Positions 1 through 8,739 of a DNA stretch of 64,000 bases are shown one piece after another. The position numbers and the translations under genes are program-made. Below the pieces are notes generated by a model. It was not told the DNA's origin, made no database searches, and worked only from the letters and a program-made list of their open reading frames with translations. Positions within the stretch are counted from its first letter, which is position 1. Each line of letters starts with the position of its first letter. The DNA is from DASQPR01 sp963727415 (GTDB lineage: Bacteria; Actinomycetota; Actinomycetes; Mycobacteriales; Micromonosporaceae): the NCBI GenBank assembly GCA_963727415.1, contig CAVSGF010000003.1, positions 744,001 through 808,000 of the forward strand, in the 5' to 3' direction.

Positions 1-2
1 CC

Positions 3-854
3 TTGACCGAGAGCGCCAACGCCGCGATCACCAATCGGGATGCTCTGGTCGGGATTCTCACCGCGATCGTGGCCGCGCGGACCAAGATGCGGACGCTGCA
101 CGAGGCTTGGAAGGAATACACGAGCCGGGGGTCGATGGGCGACGTGATCGGGCATGGACTCGTCGGCATCAGTTCGCCCGGCACGTGGGACGTCGATCTG
201 AACGCTCAAGCACAGGCCGTGGTGTCCGAAATGGACCAGACGATCTTCGAGCACTCTCAGCGTTTCGTCGTCCCGACCAGCACATCGACCGTACCGACGT
301 ACACAATCTTCCCACTGGAGAGCGGTATTCGAATGCCGCCCCACGAAGTCGGCGGTCCTGAACATCCGGAGCCAGGTCCGCATGCTTCAGAAAAGCGTCC
401 GTGGCAAGTCACTGGAACTCAAACGAGTCCGACACTTCGAGGAACAGATACGTCTACAGGGGCCACACAATCCGAAGCGTCTCGCGGGCCCACACATGGC
501 GATCGCGCACCATACACTGGTATCGCTTCCGCCGCAGGAGTCGGAATTGCCAGCGCTACTGGAGCGTTAGCCGCCTCGGGCCGAACAGGCAAGCGACCGA
601 CAACGATGGCTGCGGACCTTGAGGCATCGAAGCCGAACACGAGCCCGCCACATACCTCGGAGCCACAGGTTTCAGAGGACAGAATGTTACCGCCAACGAC
701 AATGGCTTCGGCAAGGCCGCCACAGCACCGAAGGAGACGGAAACGCGTCCAATCGGATCTCCAACTTCCAGCGGGCGTCGCAGGACTAGTCGCGCCGTTC
801 AAGCACGACGAGCTTCACGATCCAGGCCCTAACGTCATTGGCATTGACAGATGA
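3..854 (+). CDS. Unknown protein upstream of mycosin (type VII secretion region), possibly 5'-partial
   Basis: I do not recognise this protein. The reading frame is open to the window edge, so the TTG at position 3 may not be the true start. Residues 1-115 look like a helical N-terminal domain. Residues 116-250 are rich in Thr, Ser, Pro, Ala and Gly, with no apparent signal peptide or membrane segment, followed by a basic RRRRK patch and a C-terminal DPGPNVIGID stretch. Its stop codon overlaps the start of the mycosin gene (ATGA), so the two are probably translationally coupled. By position it could be a type VII secretion accessory protein or substrate; that is inference from the neighbour only. 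Base composition looks less GC-rich than the core genes to the right. Confidence 0.55.
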   Translation: MTESANAAITNRDALVGILTAIVAARTKMRTLHEAWKEYTSRGSMGDVIGHGLVGISSPGTWDVDLNAQAQAVVSEMDQTIFEHSQRFVVPTSTSTVPTYTIFPLESGIRMPPHEVGGPEHPEPGPHASEKRPWQVTGTQTSPTLRGTDTSTGATQSEASRGPTHGDRAPYTGIASAAGVGIASATGALAASGRTGKRPTTMAADLEASKPNTSPPHTSEPQVSEDRMLPPTTMASARPPQHRRRRKRVQSDLQLPAGVAGLVAPFKHDELHDPGPNVIGIDR

Positions 855-1916
855 GGGTCCCTGCATCCTCGTTCGCATTAGTCATCCTGCTCATGACGTT
901 GTCGGGTCCAGATCCAATTCGGCAGCGCGAGTGGATCGTCGAGAGCCTTCGCTTCCAGCAAGCACACGCTCTGAGCGTCGGATCGGGCGTATCCGTAGCG
1001 GTGATTGATACAGGGGTCGATAAATCTCATCCTGACTTGACCGGTCGCGTCAAAACGGCGATCGATCTCACTGGCACTGATGTCGAGGATCACTCGGGCC
1101 ACGGAACGCTTATGGCAGGTCTGATAGCTGGCGCTGGCCACGGCTCGGACCATAACGAAGGGATCTTGGGAGCGGCTCCCAATGCATCGATCGTCTCGAT
1201 TAAGTCGGCCGTCAGCTCTGGTTCCGGAACCTCGACGCTGGATCAGGCGGTCAACACTGCGGTCGCGCTCCACGTAAGCATCATTTGCATCGCGCAAAGT
1301 GGACCAGCTGGTTCCACCGGCCTACGGAGCGCAATCCTCTGCGGAAAGGGCCGACATTGTTGTCGTTGCGGCGGTCGGCAACAGGCCACGCTCTACGAAG
1401 GTCGAATTTCCCGCGGCCTACCCAGGCGTAGTTGCTGCGGCCGGCACGGATCGCAATGGGAATCACGCTGACGTGAGCGTGACCGGGCCACAAGTCGTCC
1501 TTGCCGCACCGGCGGTGGATGTCGTCTCGACTCTGAACGGCGGCGGATACGGATCGGGGTCGGGAACCAGTGCATCAGCTGCGATCATCGCCGGAGCCGC
1601 GGCACTCGTACGGTCGAGGTTCCCGCACCTGTCCGCCGCTGAAGTGGTCCACCGCCTTGAAGCGACCGCTATCGATAAAGGCCCACCGGGCAGGGACGAC
1701 GAGTACGGCTACGGAATCGTCAACCTCGTTGGCGCCCTGACAGCCGACGTACCACCTCTCTCCCCCAGCGCCGACCTCACCCCAAGCCCATCGGACGCGA
1801 GCCGGACACCGGCTGCGGTTGCGACCCACCACCGGCAGATACTGCCATTCGTCCTGGTCGGGCTAGGCCTGCTGATCGCGACCGCGCTGTTCCTCCTCCT
1901 GCCCAGGCGCTCGTGA
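851..1916 (+). pseudogene. mycP: Mycosin (type VII secretion subtilisin-like serine protease), broken by one frameshift
   Basis: Membrane-anchored S8 protease of the ESX/type VII secretion apparatus. The first frame (851 to about 1335) carries an N-terminal hydrophobic signal, the DP-R-REW lead-in typical of mycosins, the catalytic Asp in AVIDTGVD and the catalytic His in HSGHGTLMAG. The second frame (about 1336-1916) carries the oxyanion Asn in VVVAAVGN, the catalytic Ser in GSGTSASAAI, a Pro/Ser linker and a C-terminal membrane helix ending in PRRS. Removing one base near 1336 (the CC of ATCCTCT) joins LRSAI to SAERADIVVV and restores a normal mycosin. Either a real inactivating mutation or a sequence error. 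The start ATG overlaps the upstream stop. Confidence 0.85.
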
Positions 1917-1964
1917 TTGGGGGCCGTTATGGAGCTCTGAGCCCCGAAACGGCCCCCAATCACG
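1912..1964. terminator. 17-bp perfect palindrome at the end of mycP
   Basis: Arms CGTGATTGGGGGCCGTT (1912-1928) and its exact reverse complement (1948-1964) enclose a 19-nt loop. The mycP stop codon (1914-1916) lies inside the left arm. There is no T-run on the plus strand. Probably a factor-independent or bidirectional terminator closing the type VII secretion region. Confidence 0.7.
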
Positions 1965-2160
1965 AAAAGCCCGGCCGGAAGCAGGACGAACGTCACGCAA
2001 ACAGGCGCCAGGGAGCGAACACCAGAAGTAGCAGACGCCAGACAGGTGCGCCCGACAGGAGCAAACGCCACGCGAACCGGCGTCGCGGCGAGGCCAGCAC
2101 GAGGCGACCGAAAGCCCATGCTGCCCGGAACCGATCGGCCGCCCGGGGCAAAATGCACAC
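1965..2160. other. Intergenic stretch with an imperfect direct repeat, no gene supported
   Basis: Between the palindrome and the methyltransferase. It contains two related segments, around 1988-2005 and 2063-2083, of the form AACG-CACGC-AAC-GGCG. An open frame crosses it but encodes only Arg/Ala/Gly-rich low-complexity sequence and starts inside the palindrome, so I do not call a gene. Confidence 0.4.
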
Positions 2161-3630
2161 GTGAACCATGAAGCCCTGCTACCACTCGACCGCCTGGCAG
2201 TAATGAGAGAGTCTCTGACCACGGCCGATTTCACCAGTGACGGCATCGCCCGGCATCTCGGCGAACCGGCCACCAACGCTGCCAAGCGCAATGACTTCCG
2301 CGCGGCTTTGAGCCGCACCGGCGGCGGAGCCCCGCTGGACACCCTGATCCGGCTGTTCATCGCGGGTCAGTCCGAGCCGGGCGAGGCCGTTGCGCAGGTC
2401 TTCGACATCGCCGACGCGGAACGCATGGGTCTGATCCGCCCGATCGACGGCGGTTATACGGCCGGGCTCGATCTGGAACCGTACGGCGACGATGCCTGGA
2501 TCGTCTCCGACTTGCCTTCCGACCGGCAGCCCGGGCCACTGCCGAAGGATCACGTACTCGGAGTCGGAGCCGCCAGCGAGACCCTGGCCAACGCGATCAT
2601 CCGGGACCCGGTGGACCGGGCGCTCGACTTGGGCACCGGGTGCGGTATCCAGGCGGTCGGCCTGTCGCGACACGCCCGGCACGTCGTCGCGACCGACATC
2701 TCCGAGCGCGCCCTGACCTTCGCCGCGACCACGGCCGCGCTCTCCAACCGCGAGTGGGACCTGCGCCGCGGTGACATGGCCGAGCCGGTACGCGACGAGA
2801 AGTTCGACCTGATCGTCAGCAACCCGCCGTTCGTTGCCGGGCCGGGCGTTGCCACCCACACGTACCGGGACTCCGGGCGGCCCGGCGACGCGATCTGCCG
2901 CGAACTGGCTCAGGCCAGCCGGGACCTGCTCACCGACGGAGGCACCATCCAGTTCCTCGCCAACTGGCTGCACATCAAAGGTGACGACTGGGCGGAACGA
3001 GTCTCCGGCTGGTTCGCCGGCACCGGAATGGACGTGTGGGTCATCCAGCGGGAGGTGTCAGATCCGATGTCCTACGTAGACATGTGGCGCACCGACGCGT
3101 CCGAGGACGCCGATCCGCAACGCGCCGCCGCCTGGCTCGACTGGTTCGATGCCAACCAGGTCGAGGCCATCGGCTTCGGCCTGGTCACGGCGAGGAACAA
3201 CCACAATCAAACCCCAGCCGTACGAGCCGAGACGCTACGCCAGCCCGTGGCGCATCCGTTCGGACCGGAGGTCGCGAAGTGGTTCGAGCGGCAGGACTGG
3301 CTCCGTGACAAGACGCTGGACGAGTTGCTGGACACCCGTTACCGCGCCGCCGAAGGACTACGCCTCAATCAGGACGCCGTACTCGGCGCCGGAGGCTGGG
3401 ACGTGACCACCCAGCGGCTGGTCCAGACGGTCGGGCTGGGCTGGACCGAGGAGGTGGATCCGGTCACCCTCGCCATGGTCAGCGGCGCCGACGGCAGCGT
3501 GCCGCTCCGCGACCAGCTGGCGCTGCTGGAAACCGCCTACGAGGTACCGCCCGGAACGCTGTCGGGAAGCGCCGGGATCATCGTGATGCACCTGATCGAG
3601 CGCGGATTCCTGACGGCGGTGGGCCGGTGA
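2161..3630 (+). CDS. Class I SAM-dependent methyltransferase with N-terminal DUF7059-type domain
   Basis: 489 residues. The N-terminal 125 residues form a non-catalytic helical domain of the kind found before this methyltransferase in actinobacteria. A Rossmann methyltransferase core follows, with the SAM-binding motif LDLGTGCGIQ at about 157-166, the acidic VATDIS at about 178, and NPPF at about 221, the motif of N5-glutamine and small-domain methyltransferases (HemK/RsmC type). The C-terminal 200 residues are an extra domain. NPPF suggests modification of a planar nitrogen in RNA or protein; the substrate is unknown. A GTG start is used without a clear Shine-Dalgarno sequence. The stop overlaps the dtd start by four bases (GTGA). 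Confidence 0.8.
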   Translation: MNHEALLPLDRLAVMRESLTTADFTSDGIARHLGEPATNAAKRNDFRAALSRTGGGAPLDTLIRLFIAGQSEPGEAVAQVFDIADAERMGLIRPIDGGYTAGLDLEPYGDDAWIVSDLPSDRQPGPLPKDHVLGVGAASETLANAIIRDPVDRALDLGTGCGIQAVGLSRHARHVVATDISERALTFAATTAALSNREWDLRRGDMAEPVRDEKFDLIVSNPPFVAGPGVATHTYRDSGRPGDAICRELAQASRDLLTDGGTIQFLANWLHIKGDDWAERVSGWFAGTGMDVWVIQREVSDPMSYVDMWRTDASEDADPQRAAAWLDWFDANQVEAIGFGLVTARNNHNQTPAVRAETLRQPVAHPFGPEVAKWFERQDWLRDKTLDELLDTRYRAAEGLRLNQDAVLGAGGWDVTTQRLVQTVGLGWTEEVDPVTLAMVSGADGSVPLRDQLALLETAYEVPPGTLSGSAGIIVMHLIERGFLTAVGR

Positions 3631-4049
3631 AGGCGGTGGTTCAAACGGTAAGCCGGGCCAGCGTCACCGTTGACGGTGAGGTCGTCGGCGCGATCGGCGA
3701 CGGTCTGCTGGCACTGGTCGGCGTCACGCACGACGACACGGTGCAGAAAGCGAAGACGCTAGCCCGGAAGATCCACGAACTGCGGATCATGGATGACGAG
3801 CGTTCGGCCGCGGACAACGCGGCCCCGATCCTCGTTGTGAGCCAGTTCACACTGTATGGCGACACTCGAAAGGGCCGCCGTCCGAGCTGGATCAACGCCG
3901 CCCCGGCCGAAATGGCCGAAGGCCTGGTCAGCGCCGTGGTCGACGAGCTGAGAGCGCGCGGCGCCACGGTCGCCACCGGCCGGTTCCAGGCACACATGCT
4001 CGTCGAAAGCGTCAATGTCGGCCCGCGTACCATCATTTTTGATCTTTAA
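3627..4049 (+). CDS. dtd: D-aminoacyl-tRNA deacylase
   Basis: 140 residues, full length for the family. Hydrolyses the ester bond between tRNA and a mischarged D-amino acid (or glycine on tRNA-Ala), keeping D-residues out of proteins. The N-terminus MKAVVQTVSRASVTVDGE is typical, as is the SQFTLYGDTRKGRRPSW motif (residues about 72-88) carrying the catalytic Ser-Gln-Phe-Thr stretch. The C-terminal signature usually written GPVT appears here as GPRTI (about 132-136), still holding the Gly-Pro pair that enforces D-specificity. Translationally coupled to the methyltransferase by a GTGA overlap. Confidence 0.95.
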   Translation: MKAVVQTVSRASVTVDGEVVGAIGDGLLALVGVTHDDTVQKAKTLARKIHELRIMDDERSAADNAAPILVVSQFTLYGDTRKGRRPSWINAAPAEMAEGLVSAVVDELRARGATVATGRFQAHMLVESVNVGPRTIIFDL

Positions 4050-4159
4050 AAGCGGCAGCACGCCGCCCGCGCACAAAACCTCACGGCCACTTAACGCCCT
4101 CCCGACGAAGCTGGTTGTCACACAGCCAAGTGACGTCAAACGCGGGGAGGCGATTGACA

Positions 4160-5158
4160 GTGGCAACGCCACTCTCAACAGCGACCAAGGCCAGCACGCC
4201 GGCGCTGCAGGCGGACATCCGCGATGTGCAGCCGGACTTGGACGGCGAGGTCGTCGTTGGCACCGACATCGTGCGGGCGTACCTCAATGGCATCGGCCGC
4301 ACCAAGCTGCTCACCGCGGAGCAGGAAGTCACTCTCGCGAAGCGGATCGAAGCGGGCCTGTACGCCGAGGAGATGCTCTCGCAGCAGCCGCAGCACCCCG
4401 AGGCGGACCTGCTGCGGATCATCGTTGCCGAAGGCGTCGCGGCAAAGAACCATCTGCTGGAGGCGAACCTCCGCCTGGTCGTCTCGCTCGCCAAGCGCTA
4501 CACCGGCCGCGGCATGGCCTTCCTCGACCTCATCCAAGAAGGCAACCTCGGCCTCATCCGCGCCGTCGAAAAATTCGACTACACCAAGGGCTACAAATTC
4601 TCCACCTACGCCACCTGGTGGATCCGCCAAGCCATCACCCGCGCCATGGCCGACCAAGCCCGCACCATCCGCATCCCCGTCCACATGGTCGAGGTCATCA
4701 ACCGGATGGTCCGGGTGCGCCGCGACCTCGGCGCTTCGCTTGGCCGCGAGCCCAACACCGCCGAGATCGCCGAGGCCATGGGCGTCGCGGTGGTGACCGT
4801 GATCGAGCTGATGGGGTACGACCGTGAGCCGGTCAGCCTCGACCAGACGGTAGGCCCGGACGGCGAGAGCGTGCTCGGTGACTTCATCGCGAACGACGCT
4901 CGCGCGGAACTGGCCGACACGGTCGCCGACGGGCAGTTGCGGACCGAGATGGAGATCGTGCTGTCTACCCTGTCGCGGCGGGAGCAGGAGGTCATCCGGC
5001 TTCGGTTCGGCCTCGACGACGGCCGCACCCGCACGCTGGAGGAGGTCGGGCAGGAGTTCGGCCTGTCACGCGAACGAATCCGGCAGATCGAGAAGGGCAC
5101 GCTGATCAAACTGCGTACGCCGGACCGGGCCAAGCGCCTGGAGGCGTTCGCGAGCTAA
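4160..5158 (+). CDS. RNA polymerase sigma-70 family factor (group 1/2, SigB/HrdB-like)
   Basis: 332 residues from the GTG at 4160, chosen because GGGGAGG lies about 9 bases upstream; in-frame TTG codons at 4115 and 4154 would extend it. Region 1.2 (IVRAYLNGIGRTKLLTAEQE), the region 2 core (NLRLVVSLAKRYTGRGM, FLDLIQEGNLGLIRAVEKFD, YATWWIRQAITRAMADQ) and region 4 (LEEVGQEFGLSRERIRQIE helix-turn-helix) are all present. It lacks the long acidic N-terminal extension of actinobacterial primary sigma factors of 500 or more residues, so it resembles SigB/HrdA-C-D group 2 factors in size. It recognises -10/-35 promoters. Whether it is the primary or a stress factor cannot be decided from one window. 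Confidence 0.9.
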   Translation: MATPLSTATKASTPALQADIRDVQPDLDGEVVVGTDIVRAYLNGIGRTKLLTAEQEVTLAKRIEAGLYAEEMLSQQPQHPEADLLRIIVAEGVAAKNHLLEANLRLVVSLAKRYTGRGMAFLDLIQEGNLGLIRAVEKFDYTKGYKFSTYATWWIRQAITRAMADQARTIRIPVHMVEVINRMVRVRRDLGASLGREPNTAEIAEAMGVAVVTVIELMGYDREPVSLDQTVGPDGESVLGDFIANDARAELADTVADGQLRTEMEIVLSTLSRREQEVIRLRFGLDDGRTRTLEEVGQEFGLSRERIRQIEKGTLIKLRTPDRAKRLEAFAS

Positions 5159-5174
5159 GACCCCGAGCTAAGAC

Positions 5175-6245
5175 TCAGCCCCGGGCATCGCGATGATCAG
5201 TCATCGCCAACGGCGGCCGCCGGTGCGGCCGCCGTTGGCTTGCCAGCTCGCGCCACGACTCCGGGATCGCCGTGCGCGGATCGACCGGCTCGCCGGTGAC
5301 GATCGCCAGCAGGTGTGTCCAGGCTCGCGGTACGGCTTCCACGAGGGCGTACCCGCCGCCGCCGGAGACCACCCACCGGCCGTCGCACAGTTCCTCGGCC
5401 AGGTCACGCATCTTGAGGTAGCTCAGCCGCTGACCGTCAACGGACAGCCGCAGATCAGCGAGCGGGTCGAGGAAGTGAGCGTCGGCACCGCACTGGGAGA
5501 ACAGCACCTGCGGCTCGAATGCCCGCAGCGCGTCCGGCACGATCGCGTCGAACGCCTCATGCCAGGCATCATCCCCGGTATGGGCGGGGAGCGGGATGTT
5601 CACCGCACTGTGCGGGGCGTGCGGTCCGCCGATCTCATCGGCGAACCCGGTGCCCGGGAACAGGATCCGGGGCGACTCGTGCAGGCTGACGGTGAGCACC
5701 CGGGGGTCGTCGTAGAAGACCTCCTGCACGCCATCGCCGTGGTGCACGTCAACGTCGACATAAGCGATCCGCTCAGCGCCCATCTCCAGCATCCGCGTGA
5801 TGGCGATCGCCGGGTCGTTGTAGACGCAGAATCCGCTGGCCCGGGCCGGCATCGCGTGGTGCAGGCCGCCGGCGATGTTCACCGCCCGGCGGACCCGCCC
5901 GCTCCAGACCGCCTCAGCGGCCGCGGTGGTCGCTCCGGCAACGAGGGCGGCCGCGTCGTGCATTCCGGGGAACGTCGGGTTGTCCGGCGTACCCAGGCCG
6001 AACCCCCACTCGTGGTACGGGTCGACCGACGCGCCCTGAACCGCCTCGATGTACTGCGGCAGGTGCACGGTGAGCAGACGGTCATACCCGGCCGGCTCGG
6101 GCGCCTCAACGGCAACCCCATCGCGATCCAGCAGGCCGAACTCACGCGCCAAGGCGATCGTCAGCTCCACCCGCACCGGGTCGAGCGGATGTTCGCCCAT
6201 GTCGTAGGCGAGCAGGGCCTCATCCCAGATAACCAGCGACTTCAT
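5175..6245 (-). CDS. acuC: Histone deacetylase family protein (acetoin utilization AcuC-like)
   Basis: 356 residues; Zn-dependent deacetylase fold. The family signature is seen as GLHHAMPARASGFCVYNDPA (about 136-155), with the catalytic His pair, then DVDVHHGDGVQ with the metal-binding Asp and His, and SQCGADAHFLDP with the second metal Asp region. AcuC enzymes deacetylate acetyl-CoA synthetase and other lysine-acetylated proteins; the substrate here is unproven. The start ATG at 6245 overlaps the stop of the upstream sulfurtransferase (ATGA), which favours it over longer in-frame starts. The reading frame runs through a terminator-like stem at its 3' end, so the last 20 or so residues are doubtful. 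Confidence 0.85.
   Translation of the reverse strand: MKSLVIWDEALLAYDMGEHPLDPVRVELTIALAREFGLLDRDGVAVEAPEPAGYDRLLTVHLPQYIEAVQGASVDPYHEWGFGLGTPDNPTFPGMHDAAALVAGATTAAAEAVWSGRVRRAVNIAGGLHHAMPARASGFCVYNDPAIAITRMLEMGAERIAYVDVDVHHGDGVQEVFYDDPRVLTVSLHESPRILFPGTGFADEIGGPHAPHSAVNIPLPAHTGDDAWHEAFDAIVPDALRAFEPQVLFSQCGADAHFLDPLADLRLSVDGQRLSYLKMRDLAEELCDGRWVVSGGGGYALVEAVPRAWTHLLAIVTGEPVDPRTAIPESWRELASQRRPHRRPPLAMTDHRDARG
5206..5239. terminator. 15-bp perfect stem-loop between the sigma factor and acuC
   Basis: GCCAACGGCGGCCGC (5206-5220), tetraloop CGGT, then the exact complement (5225-5239). It sits between convergent genes and can serve both. It lies inside the last codons of the acuC reading frame, which is unusual. 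Confidence 0.75.
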
Positions 6246-7066
6246 GACTCTTCTCCGGTGGCGATAGGACGGGACGGGTCGGTGATCCACTCGCTCCACG
6301 ATCCCACGTACAGCGCCGCGTCACCGACTCCTGACTCGGCGAGCGCCAGCACGGTGTGAGCGGCGGTGACGCCGGAACCGCAGTACGCACCGACGGGCGT
6401 ACCCGCGCCTAGATCGAACCGCGAGCGCAACTCGCCGACCGCGCGCAGGCGTCCATCCGGCGCGACCAGATCGGCGTATGGGATGTTCACCGCGCCCGGG
6501 ATGTGCCCGGCGACCTTGTCGATCGGCTCGGTCTCGCCGCGGAACCGGGGACCGGTCCGGGCGTCGATCAGCACGCCGGCCCTGGCAAGCCGTTTCGCGC
6601 CCTCGGCGTCGAGCACCGGCAGACGGCCGGGAGAGGCGGTGAAGTCGCCAGAGGCCGGCTCGACCGGCTCGTCCGATACCGGGTAGCCGGCAGCCTGCCA
6701 GGCCCCGAACCCGCCATCGAGCACACGTACATCGGGGTGGCCGGCCCAGCGCAGCGTCCACCACAGGCGGGCGGCGGCCATCCCGTCGCCGTCGTCGTAA
6801 CACACAACCGGTCGCTCGCCGCGGACTCCGGCGCGGCGAGCGGCACGCTCAAGCATGCTGGTACTGGGTAGCGGATGCCGCCCGCCCGGTCCGGGCGGGC
6901 CGCAGAGTTCCGCGTCGAGGTCCAGGAACACCGCCGTCGGCAGGTGACCGGCTGCGTAGTCGTCGCTGCCCGGCGGTCCGGACAAGCGCCACCGCACATC
7001 GATCACGGTGATCGCATCGCGCTCGATCGCCTCGGCCACGCCCTGCGGGGTCATCAGAAAGCTCAC
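6242..7066 (-). CDS. Sulfurtransferase (two rhodanese domains; thiosulfate/3-mercaptopyruvate type)
   Basis: 274 residues. Two rhodanese modules: an inactive N-terminal one (VIDVRWRLSGPPG, about 19-125) and a catalytic C-terminal one (about 150-265) beginning LIDARTGPRFRGE and containing the active-site loop with catalytic Cys in AYCGSGVTA (about 229-237). Transfers sulfane sulfur from thiosulfate or 3-mercaptopyruvate to thiophilic acceptors. The CGSGVTA loop resembles the SseA/mercaptopyruvate group. Coupled to the deacetylase by an ATGA overlap, forming a two-gene minus-strand operon. Confidence 0.9.
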   Translation of the reverse strand: MSFLMTPQGVAEAIERDAITVIDVRWRLSGPPGSDDYAAGHLPTAVFLDLDAELCGPPGPGGRHPLPSTSMLERAARRAGVRGERPVVCYDDGDGMAAARLWWTLRWAGHPDVRVLDGGFGAWQAAGYPVSDEPVEPASGDFTASPGRLPVLDAEGAKRLARAGVLIDARTGPRFRGETEPIDKVAGHIPGAVNIPYADLVAPDGRLRAVGELRSRFDLGAGTPVGAYCGSGVTAAHTVLALAESGVGDAALYVGSWSEWITDPSRPIATGEES

Positions 7067-7300
7067 GGCGAACAGTCTTCCCCATCATGCCGTGCGGGAT
7101 GCAAGTGATCAGGCGGACGACGCCGGCCATTCCGCAGTCGATCATTCCGGTCACGTTCGTCTGCAAGATCAGCCGGGGCGGTACCGGCGCGTTGCCTGGG
7201 ACGTGACGCTTCGACCACCAAGATCCGAAATTGGGAGACGGTACTCGGCTCAGTTAGGGTTAAGAACCGGCCAATCGGTGCCGATGGGGCTGCCAGCCGC

Positions 7301-8026
7301 GTGAAGCGGACCGGCCTTACGAACGGGATTGCCTTGACGACCCACCAGCACGACTTGATCGATACGACCGAGATGTACCTTCGGACCATCCTCGAACTCG
7401 AGGAGGAAGGTATCACGCCGCTGCGTGCCCGGATCGCCGAGCGGCTGCACCAGAGCGGCCCGACCGTCAGCCAGACGGTTAACCGGATGGAACGTGACGG
7501 CCTGGTGACCGTGGAAGGTGACCGCCATCTGCAGCTCACCGATGTCGGCCGGAACACCGCGGTGGCCGTCATGCGCAAGCACCGGTTGGCGGAGTTGCTC
7601 CTGGTCAACGTCATCGGCTTGCCGTACGAGGACGCCCACGAGGAGGCGTGCCGCTGGGAGCACGTGATGAGCGAATCGGTCGAGCAGCGAGTTTACGAGC
7701 TGCTGGGCAGGCCGACCCGGTCGCCGTACGGCAATCCGATTCCCGGCCTCGACGAGTTCGATGCCACCGCCGCCAACGACTCGGCCAGCGACTCCGAGCG
7801 CAACCTTGCTTTTCCCGGGCTGACCGGCCAGGTCATCGTTCGGCGGATCGCCGAGAGCGTGCAGACCGACGTCGAGATCCTGCGCCAGTTGCACGCCGCC
7901 GGCGTGGACCCGGGCGCGACGGTGGATGTGGCCCAGGACCGCGACGCGGTCATCATCGTCCGATCCGGCGAAAAGATCCGGCTCCCGCGGGAACTGGCTT
8001 CGCGGGTGTTCGTCGCCCGCGCCTGA
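7301..8026 (+). CDS. DtxR/IdeR-family metal-dependent transcriptional regulator
   Basis: 241 residues. N-terminal winged helix-turn-helix (LIDTTEMYLRTILELEEEG, then GPTVSQTVNRMERDGLV as recognition helix), dimerisation and metal-binding domain (MRKHRLAELLL, CRWEHVMSE with the metal ligands, SPYGNPIPG), and a C-terminal SH3-like FeoA domain (about 165-235). It resembles the iron- or manganese-sensing repressors of actinobacteria (IdeR/DmdR/MntR); the sequence alone does not fix the metal. The GTG at 7301 gives the longest product; a TTG at 7334 is also possible. The 5' region carries an AT-rich stretch around 7253-7265 that may hold the promoter. Confidence 0.9.
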   Translation: MKRTGLTNGIALTTHQHDLIDTTEMYLRTILELEEEGITPLRARIAERLHQSGPTVSQTVNRMERDGLVTVEGDRHLQLTDVGRNTAVAVMRKHRLAELLLVNVIGLPYEDAHEEACRWEHVMSESVEQRVYELLGRPTRSPYGNPIPGLDEFDATAANDSASDSERNLAFPGLTGQVIVRRIAESVQTDVEILRQLHAAGVDPGATVDVAQDRDAVIIVRSGEKIRLPRELASRVFVARA

Positions 8027-8087
8027 ACCCGCGGTAAGTCCGAGCCCGCGGTTGACCCACGTTCACCGCCCCTCCGGCCCGGCCGGT

Positions 8088-8675
8088 TCAGACGGTCGTG
8101 CCGTCGATCTTCTTCGCCAGCTCGATCACGTTGTCGACCATGGCCGGATCGACCGTCCCATCCTGGGGATACGCGAAGGTAAGCACGATCAGCCGCTCGT
8201 TGCCGGACAGCCAGCCGACTTCTATCGCCGGTCCGTTCGTCTTGTCCGCCGCGCGCTCGACCTCGTACCCGATCTTGCCCAGCTCCTTGACCGTCGCCGA
8301 TTTGGACGGCTTCACGTCGGCCTTGAAATCGGACGTGGTGAGGTCCGTGGCGGTGATCGACAGCGTGAGGTCCGGGAAGTCTTGGGCGGCCGATTGCATG
8401 ACACAAGTGTACGAATCGGATTTGTCAGCCGCCGCGGCGACATCGAAGTCGGTGCCCAGCACGTCGTTGATCACGCCGTAGTCCATGAGCAGGCATGCGC
8501 CCCCGGCCAGTGACGCCGGCGTGGGCTCCGGCGACGAGGGTGCCAGTGACGCCTCGGCCGGCCGGTCTTTCGGCGAAGCGACCGACCCAGCCGGCAGGTT
8601 GCACGCCGTCGTGGTGAGCGCGATGGCCGCCGCCAGGGCCAACCCGGCGATCCGCCGGAACGCGCCCTCCGCCAT
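8088..8675 (-). CDS. Predicted lipoprotein (DUF3558-like)
   Basis: 195 residues from the ATG at 8675. The N-terminus has a positively charged MAEGAFRR, a hydrophobic helix and the lipobox LTTTAC, with lipidated Cys at about 25, so it should be exported and anchored to the membrane. A Pro/Ser linker follows, then a domain with paired cysteines (ACLLMDYG and SYTCVMQS) and alternating strands, as in small DUF3558-type actinobacterial lipoproteins. No enzymatic motif is seen and the function is unknown. A longer open frame upstream to 8777 overlaps the next gene and lacks signal-peptide character. Confidence 0.75.
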   Translation of the reverse strand: MAEGAFRRIAGLALAAAIALTTTACNLPAGSVASPKDRPAEASLAPSSPEPTPASLAGGACLLMDYGVINDVLGTDFDVAAAADKSDSYTCVMQSAAQDFPDLTLSITATDLTTSDFKADVKPSKSATVKELGKIGYEVERAADKTNGPAIEVGWLSGNERLIVLTFAYPQDGTVDPAMVDNVIELAKKIDGTTV

Positions 8676-8739
8676 GCCTGCCCGCCCTCTCCCCGGCCCG
8701 CTCGCCAGACGACCACGCCGCCGGAATGCTCCGGCCAGG

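Noticed and set aside
1913..2164. 83-codon frame starting in the palindrome
   Set aside because: Basic low-complexity product, start inside the terminator, no ribosome site.
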